36,970 nucleotides of DNA, taken from Gammaproteobacteria bacterium (lineage in GTDB: Bacteria; Pseudomonadota; Gammaproteobacteria; Steroidobacterales; GCA-2729495). The notes beneath the pieces were generated by a model. It was not told the DNA's origin and ran no database searches. It worked only from the letters and a program-made list of their open reading frames with translations. The stretch is from assembly GCA_027293165.1 (NCBI GenBank), contig JAPUGB010000084.1:1-36970 (forward strand). The letters run 5' to 3'. Positions within the stretch are counted from its first letter, which is position 1, and each line of letters begins with the position of its first letter. Position numbers and translations under genes: made by a program. Below, piece by piece: positions 16,001 to 23,526 of the stretch.

Positions 16001-18422
16001 CTTCGATGAAGCTGTTCATGACGCCAATATGAGTAGCAGCTTCTTTGGACAGAATGTCCAGTAAGACTGGATCAATCGAACTCGGCTGATCCGGCTCAGG
16101 TTGCAACTCAATTTTCCGGACGACCTGAGAGTCGTCAATTGCTTCAGCGGGAATCATTTCTTCAATCGAAGACTTTTCAATGCCTTCCTCCACCGGCTCC
16201 TCAGCGATTTCACCGGCTGCATAGGCATTCACTGTCGCTATGATCTGCGTGACGTCGTGGCCCGGCGGCGTCCCTATCTCGAGCTGCTCCAATAAATCTG
16301 GCAGCACCGCCACTGCGTCAGTTAAGGACTGCAGCATCTCGGGTCCTGGGGTAAGAGTTTTGTTGATCAGCCGATTCAACAGGTTTTCAACGCTCCAGCA
16401 AATCTCACCGATCAATTCCGCCCCAACCATCCGACCACTGCCCTTCAACGTGTGGAACGAGCGGCAAACGGTAGTCAGCGCCATGGGGCTCGCGTCGTCC
16501 CTCCAGGCTGGAAAGTTAGCGGCGATAGATGCAATCTCTTCCCGCGCCTCTTCGATAAAAATCTCGAGGAGGGCAGGGTCAAGCTTTTGCTTCTCCGCGC
16601 TGACGACCGGCGGCTCATGCTTCGCAGCCCCTTCAACAGCCGGTGTCGGATTTGCCAACGCGGCAAGAGCCTCCAGGTCCAATTTGGGCATTTTGACAGT
16701 TGCGTCGTAGCCGGCTGCGTCATGCCCGACCAATGCATCTGACGGATCTGCTTCGGTGATCGCGGACAGGCTTCGCTCAGCGTCGTCCAACATGTACGCT
16801 GGTTCCTTTCTTCCTGCTTGTATCGTCTCCATGTAGTATTCGAGACTTACCATCGCGTCCGCAAGGCGGTTCACGTTCTCTGAATGCTGCCAGTGCTCGC
16901 TACTCCGGACGATGCGGGCGATCGCATCACTTATTCCGTTGACAACTTCAACCCCACGCTTTTGTTCCAGCATTGTGAGACCGGCATTGATTCCGAGCAT
17001 CAGAGTCGGCAGATTGTCGAGCTCCAGGCTATCACCGGGTTTCTCATGTAACTGACCAATGGTTTCCTTGATCCGAGCCAAATTAACAATGCATTCACGC
17101 ATGACGGCTTTGGTGACTTGCTGAAACTCAGCGTCGGTATCTGCTTCATTTTCCTGTGGCGCTATCTGGCTGATCAATTCTGCATCGAGGCGATCCTCTA
17201 CGCTTAACAAATCCGCCGCCATCTTTTCCATGGTTCCTTGGTCCGGCGGTTCCTGTTGCTGCACGATTGCCAACAACTCATGGCTTTGATCCTGGACGAT
17301 CTGTCTCAGAGCACCGAGACCCAGCACTCCGAGTGTGTCGCTGATCTTCTTTAGCAGTTCGGCCTGCGGCCCCAGTTTTTCGACGCTGTCCATACCCGTC
17401 CTGACATAGATATCCAGAACATCCTTGACCTTGGCCAGATCCTCACGGATAGCGTCCGCAACCGTCTTCATCAGTTCGGCGCTGGGGCCTGCCAGTGCTT
17501 CCCTGACGATCTCGACCTGCTCGTCGCCGGCCGACATATCGGATAAATTGAAAGCAGCGCGTATTTCCCGAACACGCCCCCCCCCAGCACTCGATCGGGC
17601 AATGTAATAGAGAAGGTTATTGATCAATTCAGTCGGGGGTTGCTGAGCATATTCAGCCTCGCCAGAAGACTGCAGGCGTTTGATTTCGCGATCGGCCTGC
17701 CCCAGCAAGCGCTTGATTGCAACGCTGAGCTCAAGCCCGCCATTTGAAAGGGCCTCGAGGACCCCTCCAACCACCCACCAAAGTTGATGGACCTCGTCCG
17801 ACTTGGCTGCTTGTTCCAGCCGCTGTGCGGCGGCAGACATTTTGCGAACTTCGCGCTTGACGTGCCCGCCTTTAACGAGGCCCAGCAAACCGAGTTGAAA
17901 CTGTGGGCGAAGGCCTTTGCTTAAGGCGGCTATGTCTTCACCGCTCGGCTTCCGGCGTTTAACAGAATCCGCCTCAGTCGGCTTTTTGCCGAGATTCAAG
18001 AGCAGCAGGGTGCCCTCCGACAGCAGGCGCCGCCCCCTTGCAGCACGCAGGTCATTGAGTAGAGGCAGTAGCACCAGTGGGATATCGCGCCCACCGGCGA
18101 GGATTCGGTCCACGTAAATTGGCAGCTGGACCATTGCGCGGCTCAGCGCTTCGATGCCTTCCTCGGACTCACCTTCCTTATGACGATGTTTGGCCATGAA
18201 GCGACAGGTTTCTTCCATCTCTTCCGCGAGCAGACTGGCGCCGTACGTTTCGGTGAGATGCAGCGCTCCCTTCGCCATGTGCAGCAGACTCGCACATCGT
18301 TCTAGAGCTTCTACGCTGCCACTGCCGTCGGCAAAACTTTCGAGAAAGCCGCGAGCATCGTCCAGCGTCAACGAAAGCGCTTCTCCGACTAGATACAGGG
18401 ATTCAGGTTTCGCAACACTCAT
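13092..18422 (-). CDS. chpA: ChpA hybrid chemosensory histidine kinase of the type IV pilus Chp system
   Basis: A 1776-residue CheA-like kinase. Candidate phosphotransfer (Hpt) sites are H48 ('LLHMAKGA'), H657 ('SFHTLKGSGRM'), H827 ('SCHTLLGSVTM', with the conserved lysine replaced by leucine) and H992 ('HLHTLKGGARM'). Residues 190-600 hold further helical, His-less Hpt-like segments. A dimerisation region (about 1180-1310) precedes the ATPase with N-box 'EHMLRNAVIHGIE' (N1362), 'DVFDDGRGLD' near 1400 and 'GRGIGMDVV' near 1453. A CheW domain (about 1490-1630) and a receiver with phospho-acceptor D1700 ('ILLDVEMPRMDGYEF') and K near 1751 finish the protein. It should phosphorylate PilG and PilH to control pilus extension and retraction. 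It is shorter than P. aeruginosa ChpA (about 2470 aa, more Hpt modules). A G9 tract lies in codons 280-282. Confidence 0.95.
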   Translation of the reverse strand: MSVAKPESLYLVGEALSLTLDDARGFLESFADGSGSVEALERCASLLHMAKGALHLTETYGASLLAEEMEETCRFMAKHRHKEGESEEGIEALSRAMVQLPIYVDRILAGGRDIPLVLLPLLNDLRAARGRRLLSEGTLLLLNLGKKPTEADSVKRRKPSGEDIAALSKGLRPQFQLGLLGLVKGGHVKREVRKMSAAAQRLEQAAKSDEVHQLWWVVGGVLEALSNGGLELSVAIKRLLGQADREIKRLQSSGEAEYAQQPPTELINNLLYYIARSSAGGGRVREIRAAFNLSDMSAGDEQVEIVREALAGPSAELMKTVADAIREDLAKVKDVLDIYVRTGMDSVEKLGPQAELLKKISDTLGVLGLGALRQIVQDQSHELLAIVQQQEPPDQGTMEKMAADLLSVEDRLDAELISQIAPQENEADTDAEFQQVTKAVMRECIVNLARIKETIGQLHEKPGDSLELDNLPTLMLGINAGLTMLEQKRGVEVVNGISDAIARIVRSSEHWQHSENVNRLADAMVSLEYYMETIQAGRKEPAYMLDDAERSLSAITEADPSDALVGHDAAGYDATVKMPKLDLEALAALANPTPAVEGAAKHEPPVVSAEKQKLDPALLEIFIEEAREEIASIAANFPAWRDDASPMALTTVCRSFHTLKGSGRMVGAELIGEICWSVENLLNRLINKTLTPGPEMLQSLTDAVAVLPDLLEQLEIGTPPGHDVTQIIATVNAYAAGEIAEEPVEEGIEKSSIEEMIPAEAIDDSQVVRKIELQPEPDQPSSIDPVLLDILSKEAATHIGVMNSFIEDCKNSAAPYPIPEPVFRSCHTLLGSVTMAEAREAAVVLRPLNKLIEVAYEQGTGVSEEMLAICVEAVIAIEAVLYHLGDKSIELPETAGLVRRMQPLLEQLDGDARPGQESHEATDVVDEHVSPPLPAEEIAKSPSPVQEFDAEIAAIFSDEATEILEAADSALLRLADGGDGAAAMAELQRHLHTLKGGARMAGVSRIGDFSHELETLLNQLSDGGVALQAGIRDLLQASIDELHRMCEQVLSGSVGPPPPGLLQRLRSAHLAESDSAVLSAKPPMEPKRAEPEIDTIVAGSGPPAEGLPAPTGGDEMAEPAMRYQGLERLGELARELTRDELPDEAESIAAKPWPEVPPQLSEPEGASRVEMARVDSQLLEDVLNSAGEISIYHSRINQQVGSIQFNLEELDQTVVRLREQLRKLEIETEAQILYRHQGEPTKDDAFDPLELDRYSTIQQLSRALAETASDVSSLKDLLQNIASETEALLIQQARTTAELQDNLMRTRMVPFHQHVPRLSRLVRQIATESGKRVELLAEGSSGELDRQVMEKMLPPFEHMLRNAVIHGIESTDERENLSKPATGRISIVFRREGSEVVIDVFDDGRGLDIPAIKAKAELLGFLRPGQAVTDEEAMELILRSGFSTADRLTQTAGRGIGMDVVSSEVAKLGGTLSIKSTPGRGSMFTVRLPYTLAVTQAFVVRVGTEVYALPLPTVEGIIRIPRREFDERMTGDDPAIEYGSQKFRFRHLGQYLGLGSSRLDSDEDQVSIILVRAGEHSAALIADEMLDNREIVVKPIGPQLATVKGVSGATILGDGRIAVILDVVALVRSTDQLAPLAQPLPSQEPEDQPLLALVVDDSITMRRITQRLLERNGMRVMTAIDGVEAVKVLQDHVPDIILLDVEMPRMDGYEFAKYVRNAPEIADTPIIMVTSRVSEKHRARAIELGVNDYVGKPYQEQELLSAIHGLLPSVAEHRRS
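17577..17585 (-). repeat. Nine-base poly-G tract inside chpA
   Basis: Nine consecutive C on the plus strand, i.e. G9 in the chpA coding strand, encode three glycines at residues 280-282 within 'SSAGGGRVRE'. Homopolymeric G tracts of this length are prone to slipped-strand changes. A one-base change would stop ChpA production well before the kinase domain. It is the longest homopolymer I noticed in the window. Confidence 0.9.
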
Positions 18423-18452
18423 ACGTATAGGACAGGTGACGAGAATCGCCGG

Positions 18453-20543
18453 TCAGGCTGTTTTCTGGGCGGCGAAGTCTTCGCTCTGCTCATCCTCCGC
18501 GTCCACGTCCACCGACAATTTCTCCACTTCAACATTCTCCAGCGCTGTAGAAGCGGCTTTCAAGTCTGGCAGACGGAACCCAGCAATTGATCTTCGAAGT
18601 TCACTGGCCAGTTTCGAAAGTTTGCTTATGGAAGCAGTTGTTGCATTGGTACTCCGATCGGTCTGAGCGCTAATTTCATCGAGCTGGCCCATGTTGCGCA
18701 GAATACCCTGCGCAGCATTGGACTGTTCCCGTGAAGATCCAGAGATATTTTGAACGAGCATCGCAATCTGATTGGATACCTGTTCGATCTCTTCAAGCGC
18801 AGCGCCCGCGTTCTCAGCCAGCAATGCGCCGCCAACTACATCGGTGGTGCTTCGTTCCATGGATACGACGGCTTCGTTGGTATCGGACTGAATTGTCCGT
18901 ACCAGTACTTCGATCTGTTTGGTCGCGTTGGCGGAACGCTCGGCAAGTCGCTGAACTTCGTCTGCTACCACTGCAAATCCACGTCCAGCTTCGCCGGCCA
19001 TCGATGCCTGGATCGACGCATTTAGAGCAAGAATATTCGTTTGCTCGGCAATATCATTAATCAGGTCCACTATGTCGCCAATCTCTTGCGAACTTTCACC
19101 AAGCCGTTTAATACGCTTCGATGTATCTTGGATCGTTTCGCGAATAGTGTTCATACCCTCAATTGTTCTGCGTACAGCGCTTCCGCCCTTGTGCGCCACG
19201 TCCACGGCATGTCGTGCAACATCGGACGATCGTTCCGCGTTGCCAGACACCTCATCGACTGATGCGGCCATTTGGGCAATCGAGTCGGACGCCGCTTTGA
19301 TTTGCCTGCGCTGCCCATCGCTGGCTGCGCCAAGCTGCCGCGCACTGACCTCGGCCTGTTTTGCTTCGCCATCCACAAGGATTGCGCTGTCACTAATCGT
19401 CATTACGAGGTCCCTGAGCGCCTCGACTGCATAATTGACCGAATCGGCTATGGCTCCGGTCACGTCCTCACCGACGGTCACGCGAACCGTCAGATCACCG
19501 TCCGCAAGACTGCCCAATTCATCCAGCAGCCGAAGAATAGCCTCCTGATCCTGCTCGGTTTGTGCAGCAAGCTTGACCGTCGCTTTACGACTACCCGCAG
19601 CGCGCTGATAAACCCAGGCCATGATCAAAAGCACCAGTCCTGCGAGCGACAGCAGTACTACCGGATGAGTCAACTGATCGATACGCGGAGGCATGCTGAA
19701 TGACAGCACTGAACTTTGCTGTCCGGATCCGACCGGCAAGCCAGCAAGCACGGCCACGATTTCGGGTTTAAGTGCCACATCGTCCAGTTGCCGATTTGCC
19801 TGGCGTATCGCTATGACCCGATCAGATATGACGAGCATGTTTTGGACACTGCTTGCCATTTCACTGGACAGGCCGGCAAGGCGCCCCACCATTTGCTCCG
19901 CTGCCTCGCCAGCTACGGGGCTAATCGCCAATTGAGCATCACCGGCCCGTAAGCCTTGCACGATTTGATTCAGCTCCACCTCGCTGTCCAGCATCTTACG
20001 GCTGGATTCCGCAGGCTCGCTGACTCCCCGGGCCAGGGCTTGGGCGTTGCTCAGCTGTCCCTCGGCGAGCAGCCGCAAGCGTCCCAGATGTGCTCCCAAC
20101 GCGGGCTGCGGCGCTAACGAAACCTCTTCTTCCAGCAAGTAAATGGTTTCGGTGAAACGGTCTACGACTTCAGCCAGCGTGTTGGCGGCGGCATGCAGGG
20201 CACGGACATCTTCCTGCCCCTCCAAAAGCTCCTCGACGCTGGAGCGAGTCAGCAGTAGGCGATCCCTTTGTGCTGGTGACAGCTTCGCGGCATCGATCGA
20301 ATCGAGTCCACGACGTGTCTCCGCCAGAGCGACAAAAGCCTCGTCGGCTCCACCCAGAGCAATGCGGGCCTGCAGATTAGCGGCCTGTGCGTAGGCCAGG
20401 CTCGCAATTGCCGTACTCCCCGCCTCAGACCGGGTGCGATCTGCGTCTGCAACATACAGCTTAAAGCCGGCCGACCCGATCAGCGCGAGGAGCAAGAAAG
20501 CGAGAGCCGGCAGGTACCGTGCTCCGTTGGTTTTTTCCGCCAT
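18453..20543 (-). CDS. pilJ: PilJ methyl-accepting chemotaxis receptor
   Basis: A 696-residue inner-membrane chemoreceptor that signals to ChpA through PilI. It has TM1 at about residues 9-30, a long helical periplasmic sensor (about 32-290) with repeated PilJ-type helical modules, TM2 at 293-312, a HAMP region (about 313-375, 'LGSLADGDLTVRVTVGED') and a cytoplasmic coiled-coil signalling domain with hairpin tip 'EQTNILALN' at 500-508 followed by 'GRGFAVVADEVQRLAERS'. The C-terminal acidic tail has no CheR-docking pentapeptide. It lies between pilI (97-bp gap) and chpA (30-bp gap). The methyltransferase gene pilK, usually next, is absent, so adaptation by methylation would need enzymes encoded elsewhere. 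Confidence 0.95.
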   Translation of the reverse strand: MAEKTNGARYLPALAFLLLALIGSAGFKLYVADADRTRSEAGSTAIASLAYAQAANLQARIALGGADEAFVALAETRRGLDSIDAAKLSPAQRDRLLLTRSSVEELLEGQEDVRALHAAANTLAEVVDRFTETIYLLEEEVSLAPQPALGAHLGRLRLLAEGQLSNAQALARGVSEPAESSRKMLDSEVELNQIVQGLRAGDAQLAISPVAGEAAEQMVGRLAGLSSEMASSVQNMLVISDRVIAIRQANRQLDDVALKPEIVAVLAGLPVGSGQQSSVLSFSMPPRIDQLTHPVVLLSLAGLVLLIMAWVYQRAAGSRKATVKLAAQTEQDQEAILRLLDELGSLADGDLTVRVTVGEDVTGAIADSVNYAVEALRDLVMTISDSAILVDGEAKQAEVSARQLGAASDGQRRQIKAASDSIAQMAASVDEVSGNAERSSDVARHAVDVAHKGGSAVRRTIEGMNTIRETIQDTSKRIKRLGESSQEIGDIVDLINDIAEQTNILALNASIQASMAGEAGRGFAVVADEVQRLAERSANATKQIEVLVRTIQSDTNEAVVSMERSTTDVVGGALLAENAGAALEEIEQVSNQIAMLVQNISGSSREQSNAAQGILRNMGQLDEISAQTDRSTNATTASISKLSKLASELRRSIAGFRLPDLKAASTALENVEVEKLSVDVDAEDEQSEDFAAQKTA

Positions 20544-20640
20544 CGTTGCAATTCTCCGCGTTTAATGCCGGGTGACGCCACGCGAGGCTCGTCCCGCGAC
20601 TCGCTGAACGTATGCTGCACCATACATGCGCTAAACCTGC

Positions 20641-21210
20641 TTACTCCGCCGCTACGTGCTGGAACTCTTTGGTCTCCAACAGCTTTGCCATATTGAAAAT
20701 TGGCCAGGTGTCATCGCCGCGGTTATACGAGCCGTCGAGGTAGCGCTCGCACCGAACCACCGTATCCGGACACTCCTGCGCAAATTCCGTTACCAGGAAG
20801 CGCCGAAAGCCGATGACCTCGTCGACAACGATACCCAGCGGAAATTCGCGACTGTTCAGCACCAATACACGAGCGGCATGACCACCACCGGTGCCGGCCC
20901 CCAAAAACTGCTTTAGATCAACCAACGGAAGCAGCTGCCCCCTGACGTTTACCAAGCCGACCACCCAAGGCTTTGCTCCCGGCACCCGCGCGGCTTGGGA
21001 CGGAATTATCATTACCTCGCGCACCTCATGGCGTGCGACCAAAAGCCAGTCAGTACCCAACCGAAACCCAATCCCTACCCATTCCTGCGCGTCACCTTTA
21101 GCGGCAGCGGGACCGGCCAAAGCAAGCTTGCTGCGGCGTTCAAGTTCCTGCAACAACTCAAACGGCGTGTCCCTCAGAGCTGTCAGAGCATTACCCGGCT
21201 CGGTACTCAT
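20641..21210 (-). CDS. pilI: PilI CheW-like adaptor
   Basis: A 189-residue CheW-family coupling protein that connects the PilJ receptor to the ChpA kinase. After an N-terminal helical extension ('LRDTPFELLQELERRSKLAL', typical of PilI) the CheW domain shows 'EWVGIGFRLGTDWLLVARHEV', 'PWVVGLVNVRGQLLPLVDLKQFL' and 'PLGIVVDEVIGFRRF'. Its ATG overlaps the TGA of pilH by 4 bp (ATGA at 21210-21207), indicating translational coupling. The gene order pilG-pilH-pilI-pilJ is the canonical one. Confidence 0.94.
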   Translation of the reverse strand: MSTEPGNALTALRDTPFELLQELERRSKLALAGPAAAKGDAQEWVGIGFRLGTDWLLVARHEVREVMIIPSQAARVPGAKPWVVGLVNVRGQLLPLVDLKQFLGAGTGGGHAARVLVLNSREFPLGIVVDEVIGFRRFLVTEFAQECPDTVVRCERYLDGSYNRGDDTWPIFNMAKLLETKEFQHVAAE

Positions 21211-21572
21211 TGTCCCAGGGCGGCTTCAACCGCCTGCACAATCTGATCCGCATCAACGGGTTTGACCAGATACTCCACCGCGCCCTGGCGCAAACCCCAG
21301 ATGCGGTCCGTTTCGAGCCCTTTGGTACTAATAATAACGATCGGTATCGACGACGTTGTGATATTGCGTTTGAGTTGCCTTGTGGCCTGGAAACCGTTCA
21401 TGCCAGGCATAACAACATCCATGATGATCACCTGCGGCTGGACCTTCTCGGCTTTAGCAATCGCCTCTTCACCATCGCTGGCGACTACCGTATCGAAGCC
21501 GTGTTTTTCAAGCGCGCGCGCGAACAGATGCTGCTCCGTTGGAGAATCGTCAACAATCAACACCAAGGCCAA
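21207..21572 (-). CDS. pilH: PilH CheY-like response regulator
   Basis: A 121-residue single receiver domain, the second response regulator of the Chp system, linked to pilus retraction in P. aeruginosa. Acidic pocket 'IVDDSPTEQ', phospho-acceptor in 'VIIMDVVMPGMNGFQATRQL' and the conserved lysine in 'LVKPVD' are present. The frame is open to 21632, but I start at TTG 21572. This has AGGAG 8 nt upstream (complement of 21581-21585), gives MALVLIVDDSP aligned to the PilH N-terminus, and gives the same length as P. aeruginosa PilH. The ATG at 21632 would overlap pilG and add 20 unlike residues. Translationally coupled to pilI. Confidence 0.93.
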   Translation of the reverse strand: MALVLIVDDSPTEQHLFARALEKHGFDTVVASDGEEAIAKAEKVQPQVIIMDVVMPGMNGFQATRQLKRNITTSSIPIVIISTKGLETDRIWGLRQGAVEYLVKPVDADQIVQAVEAALGQ

Positions 21573-21591
21573 TCTGCGCACTCCTATTGGT

Positions 21592-22029
21592 CTAGCCGGA
21601 AACCTGCCGCGCAATCGCCCCAAGAAGCTCATCTTTGGTAAAGGGCTTCGTCAAATATTGCTCGGAACCAACAATTCGTCCACGCGCCCGATCGAACAAG
21701 CCGTCCCTGCTTGAGAGCATAATGACGGGCGTATCCTTAAAGTTGCTGTTGTGCTTGATTAGCGAACAGGTCTGATAGCCGTCAAGACGTGGCATCATGA
21801 TGTCTACAAAGATAACGTCCGGACGGTGATCAGCGATTTTCGAAAGGGCATCGAATCCGTCCACTGCCGTGAAGACCCTGCATCCCTCCTTGGACAACAG
21901 CGTTTCAGCCGTACGACGTATGGTCTTACTATCATCGATGATCAGGATTTTCAGCCCCTGAAGTTTCGAAGCCGCCTCGTCAACCACCTGCGCCTCCCTG
22001 ACTGGAGCGGGATTTCCCTCTTTTAACAT
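21592..22029 (-). CDS. pilG: PilG CheY-like response regulator
   Basis: A 145-residue receiver protein, first gene of the Chp operon, linked in Pseudomonas to pilus extension and cAMP signalling. It has 'KILIIDDSKTIRRTAETLLSKEG', the phospho-acceptor aspartate in 'VIFVDIMMPRLDGYQTCSLI', threonine-serine switch in 'VIMLSSRDGLFDRARGRIVG' and lysine in 'YLTKPFTKDELLGAI'. The sequence from 'DDSKTIRR' onwards is of unmistakable PilG type. The N-terminus is about 20 residues longer than in P. aeruginosa. It is divergent from gshB with a 278-bp shared upstream region, as in Pseudomonas. Confidence 0.95.
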   Translation of the reverse strand: MLKEGNPAPVREAQVVDEAASKLQGLKILIIDDSKTIRRTAETLLSKEGCRVFTAVDGFDALSKIADHRPDVIFVDIMMPRLDGYQTCSLIKHNSNFKDTPVIMLSSRDGLFDRARGRIVGSEQYLTKPFTKDELLGAIARQVSG

Positions 22030-22168
22030 AATGTAATCTATGCATCCAAGGAACCGAGCTGGCTGGAGCGCACTCGTTGCCGGAACAATGCGTGATTGAC
22101 CCCTGTATATTGCTCAAGGACCGCTGCTGAGAAAACCCGTATACCCCGCGACCAAACGTTCAATCGGC

Positions 22169-22183
22169 CTGCCGGACCGGCAG
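22169..22183. promoter_or_regulatory. 15-bp palindrome in the pilG-gshB divergent region
   Basis: CTGCCGG-A-CCGGCAG is a perfect inverted repeat with a one-base centre, 140 bp before the pilG ATG and 125 bp before the gshB ATG. No T tract follows on either strand, so it is not a terminator. It could be an operator for either gene. The rest of 22030-22307 shows no convincing -35/-10 pair that I would annotate. Confidence 0.35.
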
Positions 22184-22307
22184 AACCCTAAGCGCACACT
22201 GCCCGGATAATACTCGGCTGAGGCCGATATTTCAGCAGGTCTTGGACCTAATATGATGCCAACAGGAGCGATAGGATAAGTCCCTGCTGCCCCAACCGGA
22301 GAACTTT

Positions 22308-23276
22308 ATGAGCAGTATTCATGTCGGTGTCGTAATGGATCCGATCGCCGAAATCAGCCCGGCGAAGGACAGCACCCTTGCAATGCTACTGGCGGCTCAG
22401 AAACGCGGCCATGAATTACACTACTTCGAGCAGATCGATTTGCGCCTTTTAAACGGGAAAGCGCTCGGCAACGAACGTAAACTGAAGGTTAGCGATGATC
22501 AAGACTGTTGGTTCGAGCTGAGCCCCGTGACAAGCATCAACCTGGCCGAATTGGATGTCGTATTGATGCGCAAAGATCCACCCTTTGACACTGAATATAT
22601 CTACACAACCTATATCCTGGAGCAGGCGGAAGAAAGCGGGGTGCTTATAGTTAACCGCCCGGCCAGCCTGAGGGACATAAATGAAAAAGCATTCACATCG
22701 TGGTTCCCACATTGCTGTCCCGATACCTTGATTACCCGGTCGATCCGGGAACTGAAAACGTTTCTGAAAGACCAAGCAAAAATAGTGGTGAAACCCCTAG
22801 ACGGCATGGGGGGACGATCGGTTTTCATCGTGGAGAAAAGCGAAGCGAACGTAAACGTTATTTTCGAGACTATTACCGGAGATGAGACCCGCTACACCAT
22901 GGCACAGCGGTATGTTCCGGAAATCCGTGACGGCGACAAACGGATTATCCTCGTGAACGGTGATCCGGCTGATTTTGCTCTCGCGCGCATCCCGCAGGGC
23001 GATGACAGCCGGGGAAACCTCGTCATGGGGGCAAAAGCGCAGACCAGGGAACTCACGGACCGTGACCGATGGATTTGTCAGCAAGTTGGCCCTGTTTTGA
23101 AGGAGAAGGGAGTGTTATTCGCCGGGCTCGATGTGATCGGCGATTACCTGACGGAAATCAATGTCACCAGTCCGACGGGCATTCGCGAACTGCAGAAGCT
23201 GGCGGGCTGCGATCCTGCCGAATCCCTGTTCGACAGCATCGAAGAGACCCTGAGAGAGCGTCAGGCCGCCGCTTAG
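22308..23276 (+). CDS. gshB: Glutathione synthetase
   Basis: A 322-residue ATP-grasp ligase joining gamma-glutamylcysteine and glycine. Conserved features are 'GVVMDPIAEISPAKDSTLAML', 'VLMRKDPPFDTEYIYTTYIL', 'IVVKPLDGMGGRSVFIV' (ATP-binding lysine and glycine loop), 'GDKRIILVNGDP' and 'LTEINVTSPTGIREL' (metal-binding Glu/Asn). The length is close to E. coli GshB (315 aa). GGAG lies 6 nt before ATG 22308. The neighbourhood pilG-gshB-tonB-like-yqgE-ruvX is conserved with Pseudomonas. It supplies the glutathione needed by AdhC encoded at 4.4 kb. Confidence 0.96.
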   Translation: MSSIHVGVVMDPIAEISPAKDSTLAMLLAAQKRGHELHYFEQIDLRLLNGKALGNERKLKVSDDQDCWFELSPVTSINLAELDVVLMRKDPPFDTEYIYTTYILEQAEESGVLIVNRPASLRDINEKAFTSWFPHCCPDTLITRSIRELKTFLKDQAKIVVKPLDGMGGRSVFIVEKSEANVNVIFETITGDETRYTMAQRYVPEIRDGDKRIILVNGDPADFALARIPQGDDSRGNLVMGAKAQTRELTDRDRWICQQVGPVLKEKGVLFAGLDVIGDYLTEINVTSPTGIRELQKLAGCDPAESLFDSIEETLRERQAAA

Positions 23277-23304
23277 TGGTCGATTTTGCCTGGACGGCGC
23301 GGCC

Positions 23305-23340
23305 GCGGGGGCCCCCGCCCTCGGGGACCGTGTGCCGAGG
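23305..23340 (+). repeat. GC-rich hairpins after gshB
   Basis: GCGGGGGCCCCCGC (23305-23318) is a perfect 14-bp palindrome, followed at once by CCTCGG (23319-23324) pairing with CCGAGG (23335-23340). They start 28 bp after the gshB stop. There is no T tract, so this may be a Rho-assisted stop or an mRNA 3' barrier. The remainder of the 250-bp gap to the TonB-like gene contains an isolated TATAAT at 23424-23429 without a good -35, and otherwise nothing I can assign. Confidence 0.4.
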
Positions 23341-23526
23341 CCTGCGCTGACCAGGCCAGGGCGCACTGTCCTGGGAAGGCCCAAATAATGTGATGGAATA
23401 CCGCCGATGGGCAGCACAGCACGTATAATTGAGCTATTCGTGTTAGGGCTATGGATAGTCTGCGGAAAAGGCTGTAAGGGTTGCTTGCCCTACTAGCCGG
23501 GCGCTGCGCCGGGGAACGCTGGTCTG

